The notes: a model not told the origin generated them from the letters alone. Positions 42,347-52,685 are shown, counted from the stretch's first letter. The stretch: 63,954 nt of DNA from Acidobacteriota bacterium (GCA_025354525.1 JANXMS010000400.1:1-63954), one strand, 5' to 3'. Program-made: numbers and translations.

Positions 42347-43444
42347 GCGGGTTGGGAAGATGGGCGGGCGAACTGAGCTTGCCGGCCAGCCACAGAGGTG
42401 TTCGAGGGCTGGGCCGCAGATGCGCCCTTGACAAGGTCCCATGCCGCAACGGGTTTGGAGCTTGGCGGAGCGCCAGTCGCGCTGTTGCCAGACGGCTCCA
42501 AAGGGCACGTCCTCGCAGCGGCAGACGATTGTATCGGGCGCCGCGAGGTTGCTGAGTTCCGAGCGAAGGCGGAAGGCTTGGTCGATACGGCGATCAAAAC
42601 GGAGTGCGCGGTCGCGGGCGGGGTAGAGGGGGCGGGCGCGTTCGAGGTCGAAGCCGGCGATTTGGCCTTCGAGAATGGACCGGTCGACGCTGCCAGCACC
42701 GGCCCAGTAGATGTGGGGAATCGTCGTGCGTTGCTTGGAGTCGGTGACGACTTGGCCCGCATCAATGGCGCAGCCGAGGAGGGCGGGGAGTTCGGTGTTA
42801 ACGACGAGGCCGAAGCCGCAGGCGACGTAATCGCAGGGGATTTTGCCGTGGCCTTGGATGGTGATCGAACCGGCATCGGCGCGGATGGGCCAGGCGTCGG
42901 CACGATAGCGGAGCCCCCAGCCGAGTTGGGCGGCCTGGAACAGTTTGGCCGGTTCGCGCCAGAGTTCGCGGGTGAATTGAGCGATGCGAGAAAAGGGGGC
43001 CTGTTCGGCGATGAGAACGACCATGGCGCCGCGCTTGCGGAGGTAGGCACCGACGGCGAGCAGGAGCGGGCCGGTGCCGGTGATGACCACCCGCTTGCCA
43101 GCGATGGGCAGACCGCTTTTGACCATGGCTTGCAAACCGCCGGCACCGAGGATGTGCGGCAGGGTCCAGCCGGGGAAGGGGAGAAAACGCTCGCGAGTGC
43201 CGGTGGCTAGGATGAGGCGATCGGCGGCGGGAATTTGATTTGCCGAGTGAATCTGGACGCCGGTGCGGACGGTGATGCTGGGGTCGAGGAAGCGTTGATG
43301 AGCGGCCGGGACGCCGCCGCGCCAGATCTGCCCGCCGAGGGCGGGATTGTCGTCGAGGAGCGTGACTTGGTCGCCGACTTGGGCGGCGGCCCAGGCGGCG
43401 GCGAGGCCGGCGGGGCCACCTCCGATGACGAGGGTGCTAGGCAT
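42317..43444 (-). CDS. D-hydroxyproline dehydrogenase-type FAD/iron-sulfur subunit
   Basis: 375 residues. An N-terminal dinucleotide fold (VIGGGPAGLAAAWAAAQVGD) and a second one (GKRVVITGTGPLLLAVGAYL) are followed by a C-terminal cysteine set, CRCEDV and TRCGMGPCQGRIC, that fits a [2Fe-2S] cluster. This is the layout of the alpha subunit of hydroxyproline, octopine and opine dehydrogenases (HcnB/OoxA relatives). With the small ferredoxin-like and DAO-type subunits upstream it should form a membrane-linked dehydrogenase that oxidises D-hydroxyproline. It overlaps the upstream gene by eight bases. Confidence 0.88.
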   Translation of the reverse strand: MPSTLVIGGGPAGLAAAWAAAQVGDQVTLLDDNPALGGQIWRGGVPAAHQRFLDPSITVRTGVQIHSANQIPAADRLILATGTRERFLPFPGWTLPHILGAGGLQAMVKSGLPIAGKRVVITGTGPLLLAVGAYLRKRGAMVVLIAEQAPFSRIAQFTRELWREPAKLFQAAQLGWGLRYRADAWPIRADAGSITIQGHGKIPCDYVACGFGLVVNTELPALLGCAIDAGQVVTDSKQRTTIPHIYWAGAGSVDRSILEGQIAGFDLERARPLYPARDRALRFDRRIDQAFRLRSELSNLAAPDTIVCRCEDVPFGAVWQQRDWRSAKLQTRCGMGPCQGRICGPALEHLCGWPASSVRPPIFPTRLENLLDERR

Positions 43445-43673
43445 CGGTTACGACCTCCATGCCGGGGGTGCAGAGGGTTTGGCAACTGCGTTCGTGACGA
43501 TGCCCGTTGAGCGTGACGCGGCATTCCATGCAGATGCCCATGCCGCAGAGGGGGCCGCGGAGTTCGCCGGAGACGGAGCGGCGGAAGCCTGGCTGGATGG
43601 TCATGACGGCTGCGGCGACGGTGGTTCCGGCGGCGACTTCAAGCGACCGGCCGTTGATCGTGATACGGATCAT
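43437..43673 (-). CDS. (2Fe-2S)-binding subunit of the hydroxyproline dehydrogenase
   Basis: 78 residues, a small ferredoxin-like protein: ITINGRSLEVAAGTTVAAAV, then CGMGICMECRVTLNG and a later cysteine pair in RSCQTLC. These cysteines match the plant-type [2Fe-2S] pattern of the gamma (HcnA/OoxA-associated) subunit. Four-base overlap with the upstream DAO-type gene and eight-base overlap with the downstream flavoprotein gene show they are made together. Confidence 0.9.
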   Translation of the reverse strand: MIRITINGRSLEVAAGTTVAAAVMTIQPGFRRSVSGELRGPLCGMGICMECRVTLNGHRHERSCQTLCTPGMEVVTDA

Positions 43674-44731
43674 GCGAAGCGCTCCGGAAGATACGGCTCG
43701 GCAGGGATGGCTGAGGGTTGGCCTATGTAACGGTCGGCGAGGAGGCGGGCGGTGCCGAGGGAGGTGGTAATGCCGAGGCCTTCGTGGCCCGCCGCGACCC
43801 AGACGCGGTCCGAATACGGGCCAATGAGCGGGAGGCTGTCAGGGGTGGCGGCGCGGAAGCCGGTCCAGGTGCGGATGACTTGGAGGTCGACGAGACGGGG
43901 CATGTATTCGACGGCGCGGCGGAGCATGCGAGAGAGAAGTTCGGGGCGGATGTCGGCCGAGTCGTCGCCGTATTGGCGGGAACTGCCGATGAGGAGTTGG
44001 CCGCTGGAGCGGGGTTGGACGTTGAAGGCGACGCTTTCGTTCGAGTGGCCGTGGGCGCTTTTGAGATAGCCAAGTTCGATGAGTTGATGCTGCAGGAAGC
44101 CGGGGTAGCGATCGGTGATGGCGAGGTGGCCCTTGCGGGGTTTGACGGGGAGGCTGGGGAGCAGGCGAGTGATGCCGGTGCCGCAGGCGAGGATGGTGAG
44201 CCCGGCGGAGACCGGGGTGCCATCGGCGAGACGGGCGCCGTCGTCCGTTAGGGTTTCGATGGCGGTGTAGCGAACGGGGGAGAGTCGCAGGAGCCAGGCG
44301 GCGGCGCAAGGGGCGTACAGGACGCTATCTCCAGGGACGAGAAGGCCGCCGGCGAGGCCGGGGCGAAGTTCGGGTTCGGCTTCGTAGAGGGCTTGGGCGT
44401 CAAGGATTTCGCTGGCGGGGTAAAGGGCGTGTTTGCGGTGGACCTCGGCCATCTCCTCGGCGTCGGCGGCGACCCAGAGGGTTCCGCGGTGTTCGCGTTC
44501 GACATTGGGGGGAAGCGGGAGGGCGTCCCAGAGGTGGCGGGAGTATTCGGTGAGGGCCAGTTGGGCGGGGGAATCGTCCATAACGACGACATGGCCCATT
44601 CCGGCGGCTGTGGCACCGCCGCCGACAATCTCGGGCTCGACAACCAGACACTTGGCACCGGCCTCGCGGAGGGCCGCTGCAATCGCCGCGCCGACGATTC
44701 CAGCCCCGGCGATGAGCACGTCTGTCGTCAA
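43670..44731 (-). CDS. FAD-dependent D-amino-acid oxidase-type subunit (hydroxyproline dehydrogenase)
   Basis: 353 residues of the DAO family. The Rossmann motif [20 protein letters not shown] is at the N-terminus, and the C-terminal FAD contact is [20 protein letters not shown]. In the order epimerase, DAO-type, ferredoxin-type, HcnB-type it matches the catalytic beta subunit of D-hydroxyproline dehydrogenase, which gives 1-pyrroline-4-hydroxy-2-carboxylate. The overlap with the epimerase gene is four bases. Related sarcosine or glycine oxidases are an alternative, but the context favours hydroxyproline. Confidence 0.88.
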   Translation of the reverse strand: MTTDVLIAGAGIVGAAIAAALREAGAKCLVVEPEIVGGGATAAGMGHVVVMDDSPAQLALTEYSRHLWDALPLPPNVEREHRGTLWVAADAEEMAEVHRKHALYPASEILDAQALYEAEPELRPGLAGGLLVPGDSVLYAPCAAAWLLRLSPVRYTAIETLTDDGARLADGTPVSAGLTILACGTGITRLLPSLPVKPRKGHLAITDRYPGFLQHQLIELGYLKSAHGHSNESVAFNVQPRSSGQLLIGSSRQYGDDSADIRPELLSRMLRRAVEYMPRLVDLQVIRTWTGFRAATPDSLPLIGPYSDRVWVAAGHEGLGITTSLGTARLLADRYIGQPSAIPAEPYLPERFA

Positions 44732-45615
44732 GTTTGGAAGCCCCAGGCAAAGGGGTCTTGGGGGTCGATCAAAAGTTTGGCTTCGGCGGTGATGAAGGCG
44801 GTGCCCGTGATGGAGGGGAGAACGCGGTCGCCGTCCCAGGTGTAGGAGGCTTGGAACTGGCTGCCGATGATGCTTTCCTGAACCCAGATTTCGCCGGGGT
44901 CGAGGTGGCCGTCGGCGGCGAGGCAGGCGAGTTTGGCGCTCGAGCCGGTGCCGCAGGGGGAGCGATCGTAAGCCTTGCCGGGGCAGAGGACGAAGTTGCG
45001 ATGGCCGTCGTAAAGTTCGACGTGATCGACCTCTGGGTAGCCTTGGGCGTTGACGGCTTGACGGACGGCCCAGGAGTAGGCGGTGAGGGTCTCGATGTCG
45101 GTGAGGCCGGGGTAGGGGGTGAGGAAGAACCAGTTGCCGCCCCAGGCGATGTCTCCGGAGACGGGGCCGTGGCCGGGGACATCGATCACGGCTTGAGCGG
45201 TGCGATAGCTGGGGACGTTGGCAATCGTGACCGAGCCGTCGGCATTGAGCGTCGCGGCAATTTCACCGACGGGCGTTTCGACGCGATGGCTGCCGGGGCC
45301 GATGCGACCAAGGTGCGCGAGGGTGACGATGAGGCCGATGGTGCCGTGGCCGCACATGCCGAGGTAGCCGACGTTGTTGAAAAAGATGACGCCGGCGGCG
45401 CAGGCGGGGTCAACCGGTTCGCAGAGAAGGGCACCGACGAGGACATCGGAGCCGCGGGGCTCATTGACGACGGCGGAACGGAAGCGGTCGTGCTGGTCCC
45501 GAAACGCCGCAAGGCGCTCGGCCATCGAGCCGGTGCCGAGGTCGGGCCCACCCGCAATGATGATGCGGGTGGGCTCGCCGCCGGTGTGGGAGTCTACAAC
45601 CTCAATCGCGCGCAT
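44728..45615 (-). CDS. lhpA: 4-hydroxyproline 2-epimerase
   Basis: 295 residues of the proline racemase superfamily. Both catalytic cysteines are present: Cys88 in MCGHGTIGL and Cys221 in [10 protein letters not shown]. Two cysteines define epimerases and racemases, whereas the related dehydratases have Ser or Thr at one site. It converts trans-4-hydroxy-L-proline to the cis-D form, the first step of the collagen-derived hydroxyproline pathway. The next enzymes are its direct neighbours. It overlaps the DapA-like gene by 14 bases. Confidence 0.92.
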   Translation of the reverse strand: MRAIEVVDSHTGGEPTRIIIAGGPDLGTGSMAERLAAFRDQHDRFRSAVVNEPRGSDVLVGALLCEPVDPACAAGVIFFNNVGYLGMCGHGTIGLIVTLAHLGRIGPGSHRVETPVGEIAATLNADGSVTIANVPSYRTAQAVIDVPGHGPVSGDIAWGGNWFFLTPYPGLTDIETLTAYSWAVRQAVNAQGYPEVDHVELYDGHRNFVLCPGKAYDRSPCGTGSSAKLACLAADGHLDPGEIWVQESIIGSQFQASYTWDGDRVLPSITGTAFITAEAKLLIDPQDPFAWGFQT

Positions 45616-46528
45616 AGCCGCTGAGGTCGGGTCGCGTGGCGAGAGCGTGGCGGATTATGCCGAGCACCTCTTCGCGTTCGGCGCCGGTGATGGGAAGGCG
45701 GGGCGGACGAGTCAGCTCCGAGCCGAGGCCGACTTCGGCCATGCAGAGCTTGATGTACTGGACGAGTTTGATTTTGGTGTCGAGATGGAGGAGCGGAGTA
45801 TACCACTGGTAGAGCTTGCGGGCTTCGGCCCAACGGCCACTCATAGCCAGTTGCCAAAGGACACGGTTTTCGTCGGGGAAGGCGTTGACGAGGCCGGAAA
45901 TCCAGCCTTCCGCACCAAGCAGGGCGCTTTCCAGGACGAGGTCATCGACGCCGCTGAACAGGATAAAACGGTTGCCGACGGCGTTGCGGAGATCGGTGAT
46001 GCGGCGGACGTTGTCCGACGATTCCTTGATGGCGACGATGGTGGGTTCCTCGGCGAGTTCGACGAAGGCGTCCGGCGGCATGTCGACGTAGTAGGCTGGC
46101 GGATTGTTATAGATCATGATCGGCAGGCCGCTGGCTTGGGCGACCGTGCGGAAGTGGGCGATGGCTTCGCGGCGATCGGCCTTGTAGATCATGGCCGGGA
46201 GCACCATAAGGCCGTCGAGGCCGAGGCGTTCGCAATCGCGGGCGAAACGCGCGGCGACCAGGGTCGTGTTCTCGGCAACGCCTGAAAGCACCGGGATGCG
46301 GCCCTTGACGACCGCGTTGAGTTCGCGGAGGATCAAGAGCTTTTCGTCGTATTCGTGAGCCGTGTTTTCGCCCACGCTGCCGAGGAGGACGACGCCGTGG
46401 ATGCCGGAGGCGATCATCTTTTCGAGGTGCGCGGCGGTGGCTTCGAGGTCGACGGAGAAGTCGTCGCGATATTGAGTTGTCAGCGCCGGATAGACGCCGT
46501 GCCAGTTCACTTTCATAGATCTATTCAT
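45602..46528 (-). CDS. DapA-family aldolase/deaminase of hydroxyproline catabolism
   Basis: 308 residues from the ATG at 46528, which has GGAG upstream and overlaps the glycosidase stop (ATGA). It is a dihydrodipicolinate synthase-like TIM barrel: [20 protein letters not shown], the GSVGEN phosphate-type loop, [13 protein letters not shown] with the conserved Tyr, and the Schiff-base lysine in VAIKESS. Beside a hydroxyproline epimerase, members of this family act as 1-pyrroline-4-hydroxy-2-carboxylate deaminase, giving 2-oxoglutarate semialdehyde. The dehydrogenase for the last step is not in the window. Confidence 0.88.
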   Translation of the reverse strand: MNRSMKVNWHGVYPALTTQYRDDFSVDLEATAAHLEKMIASGIHGVVLLGSVGENTAHEYDEKLLILRELNAVVKGRIPVLSGVAENTTLVAARFARDCERLGLDGLMVLPAMIYKADRREAIAHFRTVAQASGLPIMIYNNPPAYYVDMPPDAFVELAEEPTIVAIKESSDNVRRITDLRNAVGNRFILFSGVDDLVLESALLGAEGWISGLVNAFPDENRVLWQLAMSGRWAEARKLYQWYTPLLHLDTKIKLVQYIKLCMAEVGLGSELTRPPRLPITGAEREEVLGIIRHALATRPDLSGYARD

Positions 46529-48540
46529 AGCCACTCCGCGTGGTTTTGGGTATCGAGTTCGAACGTGCCGTTCTGGGGCAGAGCCTCCATAGGGAGGCCG
46601 GACTGCCAGAGCGAGACTTGGAATTTCGCAAGGGCTTCGGGTTTGAATCCCAGGTCGGCGAGGTTGATGGAAAGCTCGAGGATACGACCGGCGACGAATT
46701 TGTCGTGGGCCGAGCGGATCTCGGTATCGTCTGATTTTACGCGAACTTCGAGATGGGCGAAGTCGGGGAGCGGGTCGAAATCGAGGCGGAGAAATAGCTG
46801 GGTGCCGTCGGTGCCGTAGAAGAGTTCGCTGAGGCCGACGCGGCCGCCGTGCATGGCCCCTTGGCGCTGGTCGACGCGGTATTCTCCGGCACCCATCCAC
46901 TCAAAATAGCTACTGATTTCGCCGTCGATGGTGGGACGGATCGGGCCGGTGGCGCGCCGGTGGTGCTCGGCAATCGAAACCTTGAGAATTGGCCGGGAGA
47001 GCTCGTCGGGAGGAGTCTGTTCAAGGGCCCGATAGACATTGGCGAGATGGTCGCGGTAGAGCTGATCGAACTCGATGCGGTTGGCGGAATCGTGCTCGGG
47101 TCCGTACCACCAGCACCAGTCGCTACCTTCGGAAATCAGCAACTCTTCATAGGCTAAAGCCCGCTTTTCGGGCGACACGGTAGTGGCGTAGAGGTCGTAC
47201 GCTTGGCGGGCGCGGAGGAGGTATTCCCAGGCCCGATTATCCTCTTCGGCTCCGATCCAGATATCGAAATTGGAGTTGATCCAGGAGCCGGGGAAGATGC
47301 GGTCAATAGTCTGAGCTGGGTGCCGGGCGATGCCTTCGCTGACGGTGACGGCGGACATATTCGGGTCAGCGTCGATGCGGGCGTAGAGATGGCGAAGGAA
47401 GTCGCGACCGCTTTCCGGGAAATATTCCCATGCGTTCTCGCCGTCGAGGATGATGGGAACGAGCGAGTCTCGCCCGCCGCAATTTTCGCGAATACGACCG
47501 AGGAAGTGGTCGGCGGCCTCTTCGGCACCCATTTTCGAATAAACGAAGCCGACTAGATCGCTGAGGTAGTGATCGCGGAAGAGGGCGTGCATCTGGCGGC
47601 CTTCGTGACGCCAGAGATAGGGACGATAGGTTTCAGCGGCACCGGCCGGGCCACCGAGGGTCCGCGACAAGACACCGTTATCGGTAGCGAACCATTTGAA
47701 GCCGGCGTCAGCGGCGAGCACCAGGGCTTCATCGGAGACGGAGCCTTCGGACGGCCAAAGGCCATCGGGGGTAATCTTTAGGCGCTTTTGCATGTAGTCG
47801 CGCGCGGTGCGCAACTGATGGCGAGCGTCTTCGGGGTAGCGGAAGCGGGTGGGGAGGGGGACGTGGGGGTGGGAGACGCTGGCGATGTCGGAGTCACAAA
47901 GCAGCGGCAGGATGGGGTGGTAGTAAGGAGTCGTCGAAACTTCGATTTGCCCGGTGGCGGCGAATTTTTCGTAGACGGGCAAAACGTGGCCGAGGATTTC
48001 CAGCTGCTTGCGGCCCATCAGCTTTTGGTCGGCCAGCGAGTAGCCGCGGCCCTTGGCGACGAGGGCCTTGATCTCGGGGTCGCTTGCGAGGAACAGTTCG
48101 TCGAACCAGGCGACTTGCGAGAGCACTTGGAGGTCGCGGTAATCCTGGGGGCCGAAGTAGCGGCCTGCCTTGAGGTGGCGTTCGTACAGCTCGCCGTAGC
48201 GCGGGTAGCGATAAACCATATGGGCTACGTTGGCTTGGAAGAAGTACTTGAGCAGGAACTGTTGATCGGGTTCGGTGAGCTCTTCGGCGGGCTTGAGGGC
48301 GAGGCGCAGGAAGCCGTCCTGCGCGGTGCCGGAGGCGTACTCGTCAAGCTGAGCGATCATGGACGGGACGACGTTAAAGGTTTGATGGACGCTGGGAAAG
48401 TCCGCCAGAATCTGCACCATGCCGTAGTAGTCCTTGAGCCCATGCATACGGGTCCAGGGGAGCTTATACTCCCCGGTGACCAGGTCCTTGTAGAAAGGCT
48501 GGTGCATGTGCCAAACGAAGCAGAGATCGATACGGGCCAT
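46525..48540 (-). CDS. glycoside hydrolase family 57 protein
   Basis: 671 residues. GH57 motifs appear in order: HMHQPFYKD (near residue 11), GQIEVSTTPYYHPILPLL (near 195), GLWPSEGSVSDEALVLAAD with the likely nucleophile Glu (near 270), and VPIILDGENAWEYFPESG with the likely general acid Asp (near 370). The family includes alpha-amylases, amylopullulanases and 4-alpha-glucanotransferases. The last 150 residues are a beta-rich domain (GAGEYRVDQRQGAMHGGRVG). No signal peptide, so it probably works on internal glycogen. It lies 3 bases after the YncE/phosphoesterase gene. Confidence 0.93.
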   Translation of the reverse strand: MARIDLCFVWHMHQPFYKDLVTGEYKLPWTRMHGLKDYYGMVQILADFPSVHQTFNVVPSMIAQLDEYASGTAQDGFLRLALKPAEELTEPDQQFLLKYFFQANVAHMVYRYPRYGELYERHLKAGRYFGPQDYRDLQVLSQVAWFDELFLASDPEIKALVAKGRGYSLADQKLMGRKQLEILGHVLPVYEKFAATGQIEVSTTPYYHPILPLLCDSDIASVSHPHVPLPTRFRYPEDARHQLRTARDYMQKRLKITPDGLWPSEGSVSDEALVLAADAGFKWFATDNGVLSRTLGGPAGAAETYRPYLWRHEGRQMHALFRDHYLSDLVGFVYSKMGAEEAADHFLGRIRENCGGRDSLVPIILDGENAWEYFPESGRDFLRHLYARIDADPNMSAVTVSEGIARHPAQTIDRIFPGSWINSNFDIWIGAEEDNRAWEYLLRARQAYDLYATTVSPEKRALAYEELLISEGSDWCWWYGPEHDSANRIEFDQLYRDHLANVYRALEQTPPDELSRPILKVSIAEHHRRATGPIRPTIDGEISSYFEWMGAGEYRVDQRQGAMHGGRVGLSELFYGTDGTQLFLRLDFDPLPDFAHLEVRVKSDDTEIRSAHDKFVAGRILELSINLADLGFKPEALAKFQVSLWQSGLPMEALPQNGTFELDTQNHAEWL

Positions 48541-48543
48541 TCG

Positions 48544-51039
48544 TTATCTTCCGAGGTAGCTACGGACAGGGACGGGGGGCGGAGTTTTTTTGATCGCCAG
48601 CCACAAGATTTCGTTCAACTCGTCGTCGTCGATTTCGTCGGCTTCGTCGAAGTCCATGCGGGACGACCGAGCGGCGAGGGTGCCTTGCCCGGGGTTACGT
48701 TCGTCGAGGGCGTAGCGGGGTTTTTCGGCGGTGTAGGCGGCGGTGTTCGGCGTGACCTGAAACGAGCCGACCATGGGCCGGGCACCAGCGTCGAACATCG
48801 TCAGGGGTCGGAGGCCCAAGATCAGCTCGATGGTTCGAAGCATGGAGGTGGTGTTGTAGAACGTGCTGTCGATCGCGCCGCGCTTAGTGTAGGGCGAAAT
48901 GACAAAGGCCGGCGAGCGGTGGGAGTCGACGTGGTCGGGTCCGTTTTGGGCGTCGTCTTCAATGACAAAGATCGCCATTTTGTCCCAGAACTTGCTCTTG
49001 GTGAGGGCCTCGACGATGAGGCCGAGGGCGTAGTCGTTGTCGGCCATTTGGGCGAGCGGCGCGATTTTGCCGGCGGCCAGGCCGCTCGTATGATCGTTGC
49101 CGAGGCGAATCAGAGAGAAGTTGGGGAATTTGCCGTCTGCCTCCATGCGGGATAGGTCGGTGATAAAGGTTCTGGCGCGTTCGACGTCCGGATAGTCCAA
49201 ATCGAAGCCGCGATAGTTGCGGTTGGTGTGCGGGATCAGGGAGGGGTCACGGAGGGACTTCACGTGGGGTGCGGAGGCGGTGACGTCCTTGAGCAGGGCG
49301 TTATCGACATAGTAGCCGTAGTTGCGCAGGGTGAGTCCTTTGGCGAGGACATTGTTCCAGATGTGCCCGGCGGGCGGGAGGGCTGCCGGTTCGCCGCCTT
49401 CATAGTCGTAATGCTTGCGACGACCGGCGTAGCTGTTGGGCCACATCTTCTGCACGTAGTCCGGGGCGATGGCGGCGGTGGTCCAGTTGTGGCCATCGGC
49501 GCTGACGTCGGCCGAGACATAGAAATTATCGAGTAGGACGAACTCGCGGGCGAGTTTGTGGTGGTTGGGGCTGACCTTCTCCGGGAAGAGGGTGAGCGAA
49601 GGATCGCCGTTGCCGCGGCCGAGGTCGCCAAGGACTTGGTCGTACGTTCGATTCTCTTTGACGATGTAGAGAACGTGTTTGATGAGCGAAGGGTCGCCGG
49701 CGCGGACGGGGATGATGGCGGTGGCGCTGTCGTTGTGAGCGAGCATCAGGCGACGGTCGTCGTAGGGCGTCGAGCGCCGTACTTGGGCGCTCCAACGGTC
49801 GAGTTGATCGTCATCGAAGGCGTCGATTACGGAGAGGGTGCCGCGTTGGAGTCGGCCAACGTACTGTACGGCGACGTTGCCTTCGTGGACAGGAGCGGCG
49901 CGTTGCGTGGGGTTGGGCCCATTGGGATTCGCGAAACTGCCGCCGCCGCGGCCATTGAAGACGAGGAGTTGGTTATCGATCACGCGGGCGGCGAGCGGGT
50001 ACCAACCAGTTGGAATGAAGCCACGAACCCGGCTGCGGGCTTGGCTGATGTCGGCGACGGCGACGGCGTTCGCGTCGGAGCAGACGACGTAAAGATCCTT
50101 CTGATCGGGGCTGAGAGCGAGGGCGCTGGGGGTCATGCCGGCGGGTTGGTTGGGGGAAAGCGCGACGTTCAGCGACTCGATGGCGGTGGCGGTGTTGCTT
50201 TCACTGACGCCGACGACGGAGACGAGGTTGGTGTTGCTGTTCGTGACAAAAATGCGCCCCTTGAACTTGGGCGCATCGCCGTCGGCCCCTTCGGGTTGGC
50301 GGTCGCTCCAGACCATATCGGTCGGGTGCTGACCGGTACGAATTAGCCCGAGGCGGTTGCCGGTGTCAGCGGCGTAATGGCCGATGGCACCGTCGGCCCA
50401 ATGCGACACGAAATAGCTTTTGCCGTCCGGATGGAATAGGATCCGATACGGACGGCGACCGGTTTTGAGTTTTTCGATGATGCGACCGGACTGCGGGTTG
50501 ATGACGTGGAGAGCGTCGTGGAACAGGCCCGCGGCGTAGACCAGGCGGCCGTCCGGAGAGACGGCGATATCGCCGATGAAGTCGGTGTGCTTCCGCTCGG
50601 CGGCGGAGACGATAGGAATCGAACGGAGGAGTTTGAGCTGGCCGACGTTGTCGTCGAAACTGAGTTCATGGACCGCGGCCTGGCTGCCGCCGCCGACATA
50701 GACCATCTTCCCGTTCGGCGTGAACGCGAGGCCGAGCCAGGCGTCGGGCAGGGCGAGGCGGCTTTTCTCGGCGAGGGTTTTGGCGTCGAGGACGACGACC
50801 GACGGCGGGTTGTAACCGCCGTGGAGAACGAGTAGCCAACGCTTATCGGGGGACAAAGCGGAAGCCATCGGAAACGTGTCCATGGCTTGTTGGCGACCGG
50901 CGGCTTTCAGCACGGCCCCGCTGTTGAGAAGAAAAGAGCCATCGGGCCGCGGGCCGACGCGTTCGCCCATTTCAGCCTGGGAGACCAGGAGCACGGCGGC
51001 GAGCAGCGTGGCGCTGCCAGCCAATAGTAGTGTTTTCAT
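48544..51039 (-). CDS. YncE-like beta-propeller / alkaline-phosphatase-like fusion protein
   Basis: 831 residues. After a signal peptide (LLLAGSATLLAAVLLVSQA) come about 400 residues of seven-bladed propeller repeats (for example GDIAVSPDGRLVYAAGLFHD and SALALSPDQKDLYVVCSDAN). Then comes a phosphoesterase domain: IKHVLYIVKENRTYDQVLGD, GHNWTTAAIAPDYV, FVIEDDAQNGPDHVDSHRSP. It resembles the acidobacterial bifunctional YncE/phosphoesterase proteins. It is probably periplasmic or secreted, cleaving phosphate esters or phospholipid head groups. It overlaps nadE by four bases, so expression is coupled. Confidence 0.92.
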   Translation of the reverse strand: MKTLLLAGSATLLAAVLLVSQAEMGERVGPRPDGSFLLNSGAVLKAAGRQQAMDTFPMASALSPDKRWLLVLHGGYNPPSVVVLDAKTLAEKSRLALPDAWLGLAFTPNGKMVYVGGGSQAAVHELSFDDNVGQLKLLRSIPIVSAAERKHTDFIGDIAVSPDGRLVYAAGLFHDALHVINPQSGRIIEKLKTGRRPYRILFHPDGKSYFVSHWADGAIGHYAADTGNRLGLIRTGQHPTDMVWSDRQPEGADGDAPKFKGRIFVTNSNTNLVSVVGVSESNTATAIESLNVALSPNQPAGMTPSALALSPDQKDLYVVCSDANAVAVADISQARSRVRGFIPTGWYPLAARVIDNQLLVFNGRGGGSFANPNGPNPTQRAAPVHEGNVAVQYVGRLQRGTLSVIDAFDDDQLDRWSAQVRRSTPYDDRRLMLAHNDSATAIIPVRAGDPSLIKHVLYIVKENRTYDQVLGDLGRGNGDPSLTLFPEKVSPNHHKLAREFVLLDNFYVSADVSADGHNWTTAAIAPDYVQKMWPNSYAGRRKHYDYEGGEPAALPPAGHIWNNVLAKGLTLRNYGYYVDNALLKDVTASAPHVKSLRDPSLIPHTNRNYRGFDLDYPDVERARTFITDLSRMEADGKFPNFSLIRLGNDHTSGLAAGKIAPLAQMADNDYALGLIVEALTKSKFWDKMAIFVIEDDAQNGPDHVDSHRSPAFVISPYTKRGAIDSTFYNTTSMLRTIELILGLRPLTMFDAGARPMVGSFQVTPNTAAYTAEKPRYALDERNPGQGTLAARSSRMDFDEADEIDDDELNEILWLAIKKTPPPVPVRSYLGR

Positions 51040-52685
51040 TCGCTGTATCTCTGTACGATGGGAAGGCGGCGACCGAAGCCGAAGGCCTTGGTTGTGACTT
51101 TGAGTCCAGGGGCGGCTTGCTGCCGCTTGTACTCGGTGCGGTCCACCTTGCGGGTGACATCGCGAACGAGCGCGAGCGACAAGCTTAATTTTTCGGCAAT
51201 GCGGGCCGGTGCCATCATCTTCTCGACGTAGAGTTCGAGGATGGCGTCGAGCACGGGGTATTCGGGCAGAGAGTCAGAGTCCTTCTGGTCGGGACGGAGT
51301 TCGGCCGAAGGAGGCTTGGTGAAGACGGATTCGGGGATGGCGTTGTTGAGGTGGCGGTTGGCGACGCGGCAGAGTTCGTACACCTTCATTTTGGCGATGT
51401 CGCTGATGACGGAGAGGCCGCCGCACATGTCGCCATAAAGGGTCGCGTAGCCGACGGCGGTTTCGCTCTTGTTGCCGGTGGAGAGGACAAGGGCACCGGT
51501 CTTGTTCGACAAGGCCATGAGAGTCATGCCGCGCAGGCGGGATTGCAGGTTCTCTTCGGTGAGGTCCGGAGCGGCCCCGGCGAAGGCGGGTTGGAGGGTT
51601 TCGATCATGGCGGCGTAGCCGGCGTTGATCGAAATGGTGGGGCATTGAATGCCGAGGACTTCGGCCATGGCTTTGGCGTCGGTCAGCGAATGGCCGCTTG
51701 AGTACGGCCCGGGCATGGCGACACCGGTGACGTTTTCCTTGCCCAGCGCCTCCACGGCGATGCAGGCGACAAGCGCGGAATCGATGCCGCCCGACAGGCC
51801 GAGCAGCGCCTTGCGGAAGCCGGTTTTGGCGAAGTAGTCGCGCGTACCCAGGACGAGAGCTTCGTAGACGGCCTCGATCTCTTCGGGGTGACTTGGACGT
51901 CGGTCACCGGTTCCCGTCTGGAAGTTAGCGAAAACGAGATCTTCCTTGAAGCTGGGCGCGGCGGCGATGATTTTGCCGGTTGCATCCATCGCGAAACTGG
52001 AGCCATCGAAGACGAGTTGGTCGTTGCCACCGACTTGGTTGACATAGACGAGGGGGAGCCCGTGGCGGCGAGCGGTGGCGGCGAAGATCTGTTCCCGCTG
52101 GGCGCGTTTTCCAATATGGTAAGGCGAGGCGTTGATAGTCAGAATGGCCTTGGCACCCGCGTGCGTGAGCTCCTGTACGGGGTCGCGCTGGTAAAGACGA
52201 CGCTCCCAGAATGTCTGATCGTTCCAGGCGTCTTCACATATGGTGACGGCGACGGGAGTGACTCCCAGCGTGGCAAGCTCTTGGCTTTCGGCCGGGCGGA
52301 AGTAGCGCTGTTCGTCGAAGACGTCATAGTTTGGCAACAGCATTTTGTGCTGGCGGAAAACTACCTTGCCGCGTTGGAGCATGGCCGCGGTGTTCCAGAC
52401 ACGCTTGCCTTCGTTAAAGTCGGCTACTTCGGCCGTGCCGCAGAGAATCGCGATACGGAGAGGTGCCGATTCGACCGCGAGCCGGGTCAGCTCCGCTTGG
52501 GCCGCTTCGAGAAACGACGGGCGTTCGAGCAGGTCTTGCGGCGGGTATCCGGTCAGGGCGAGTTCCGGGAAGACGACCGCCTCCGCCCCTCCTTCGGCCG
52601 CGCGACGCGCATAGCGCATGATTAAGCTGGCGTTGCCGACCAAGTCGCCAACCGTTGTATTGATCTGCCCCAGGGCAATCCGCAT
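51036..52685 (-). CDS. nadE: glutamine-dependent NAD+ synthetase
   Basis: 549 residues, the two-domain form. The N-terminal nitrilase-type glutaminase has the triad Glu41 (FPELALTGYPP), Lys114 (RQHKMLLPNYD) and Cys150 (TICEDAW). The C-terminal synthetase domain has the pyrophosphate loop SGGIDS (298-303). It converts deamido-NAD to NAD with glutamine-derived ammonia. First gene of the long minus-strand run down to 42317; the start lies 23 bases from the hspR stop, so transcription from the chaperone operon could continue into it. Confidence 0.97.
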   Translation of the reverse strand: MRIALGQINTTVGDLVGNASLIMRYARRAAEGGAEAVVFPELALTGYPPQDLLERPSFLEAAQAELTRLAVESAPLRIAILCGTAEVADFNEGKRVWNTAAMLQRGKVVFRQHKMLLPNYDVFDEQRYFRPAESQELATLGVTPVAVTICEDAWNDQTFWERRLYQRDPVQELTHAGAKAILTINASPYHIGKRAQREQIFAATARRHGLPLVYVNQVGGNDQLVFDGSSFAMDATGKIIAAAPSFKEDLVFANFQTGTGDRRPSHPEEIEAVYEALVLGTRDYFAKTGFRKALLGLSGGIDSALVACIAVEALGKENVTGVAMPGPYSSGHSLTDAKAMAEVLGIQCPTISINAGYAAMIETLQPAFAGAAPDLTEENLQSRLRGMTLMALSNKTGALVLSTGNKSETAVGYATLYGDMCGGLSVISDIAKMKVYELCRVANRHLNNAIPESVFTKPPSAELRPDQKDSDSLPEYPVLDAILELYVEKMMAPARIAEKLSLSLALVRDVTRKVDRTEYKRQQAAPGLKVTTKAFGFGRRLPIVQRYSE

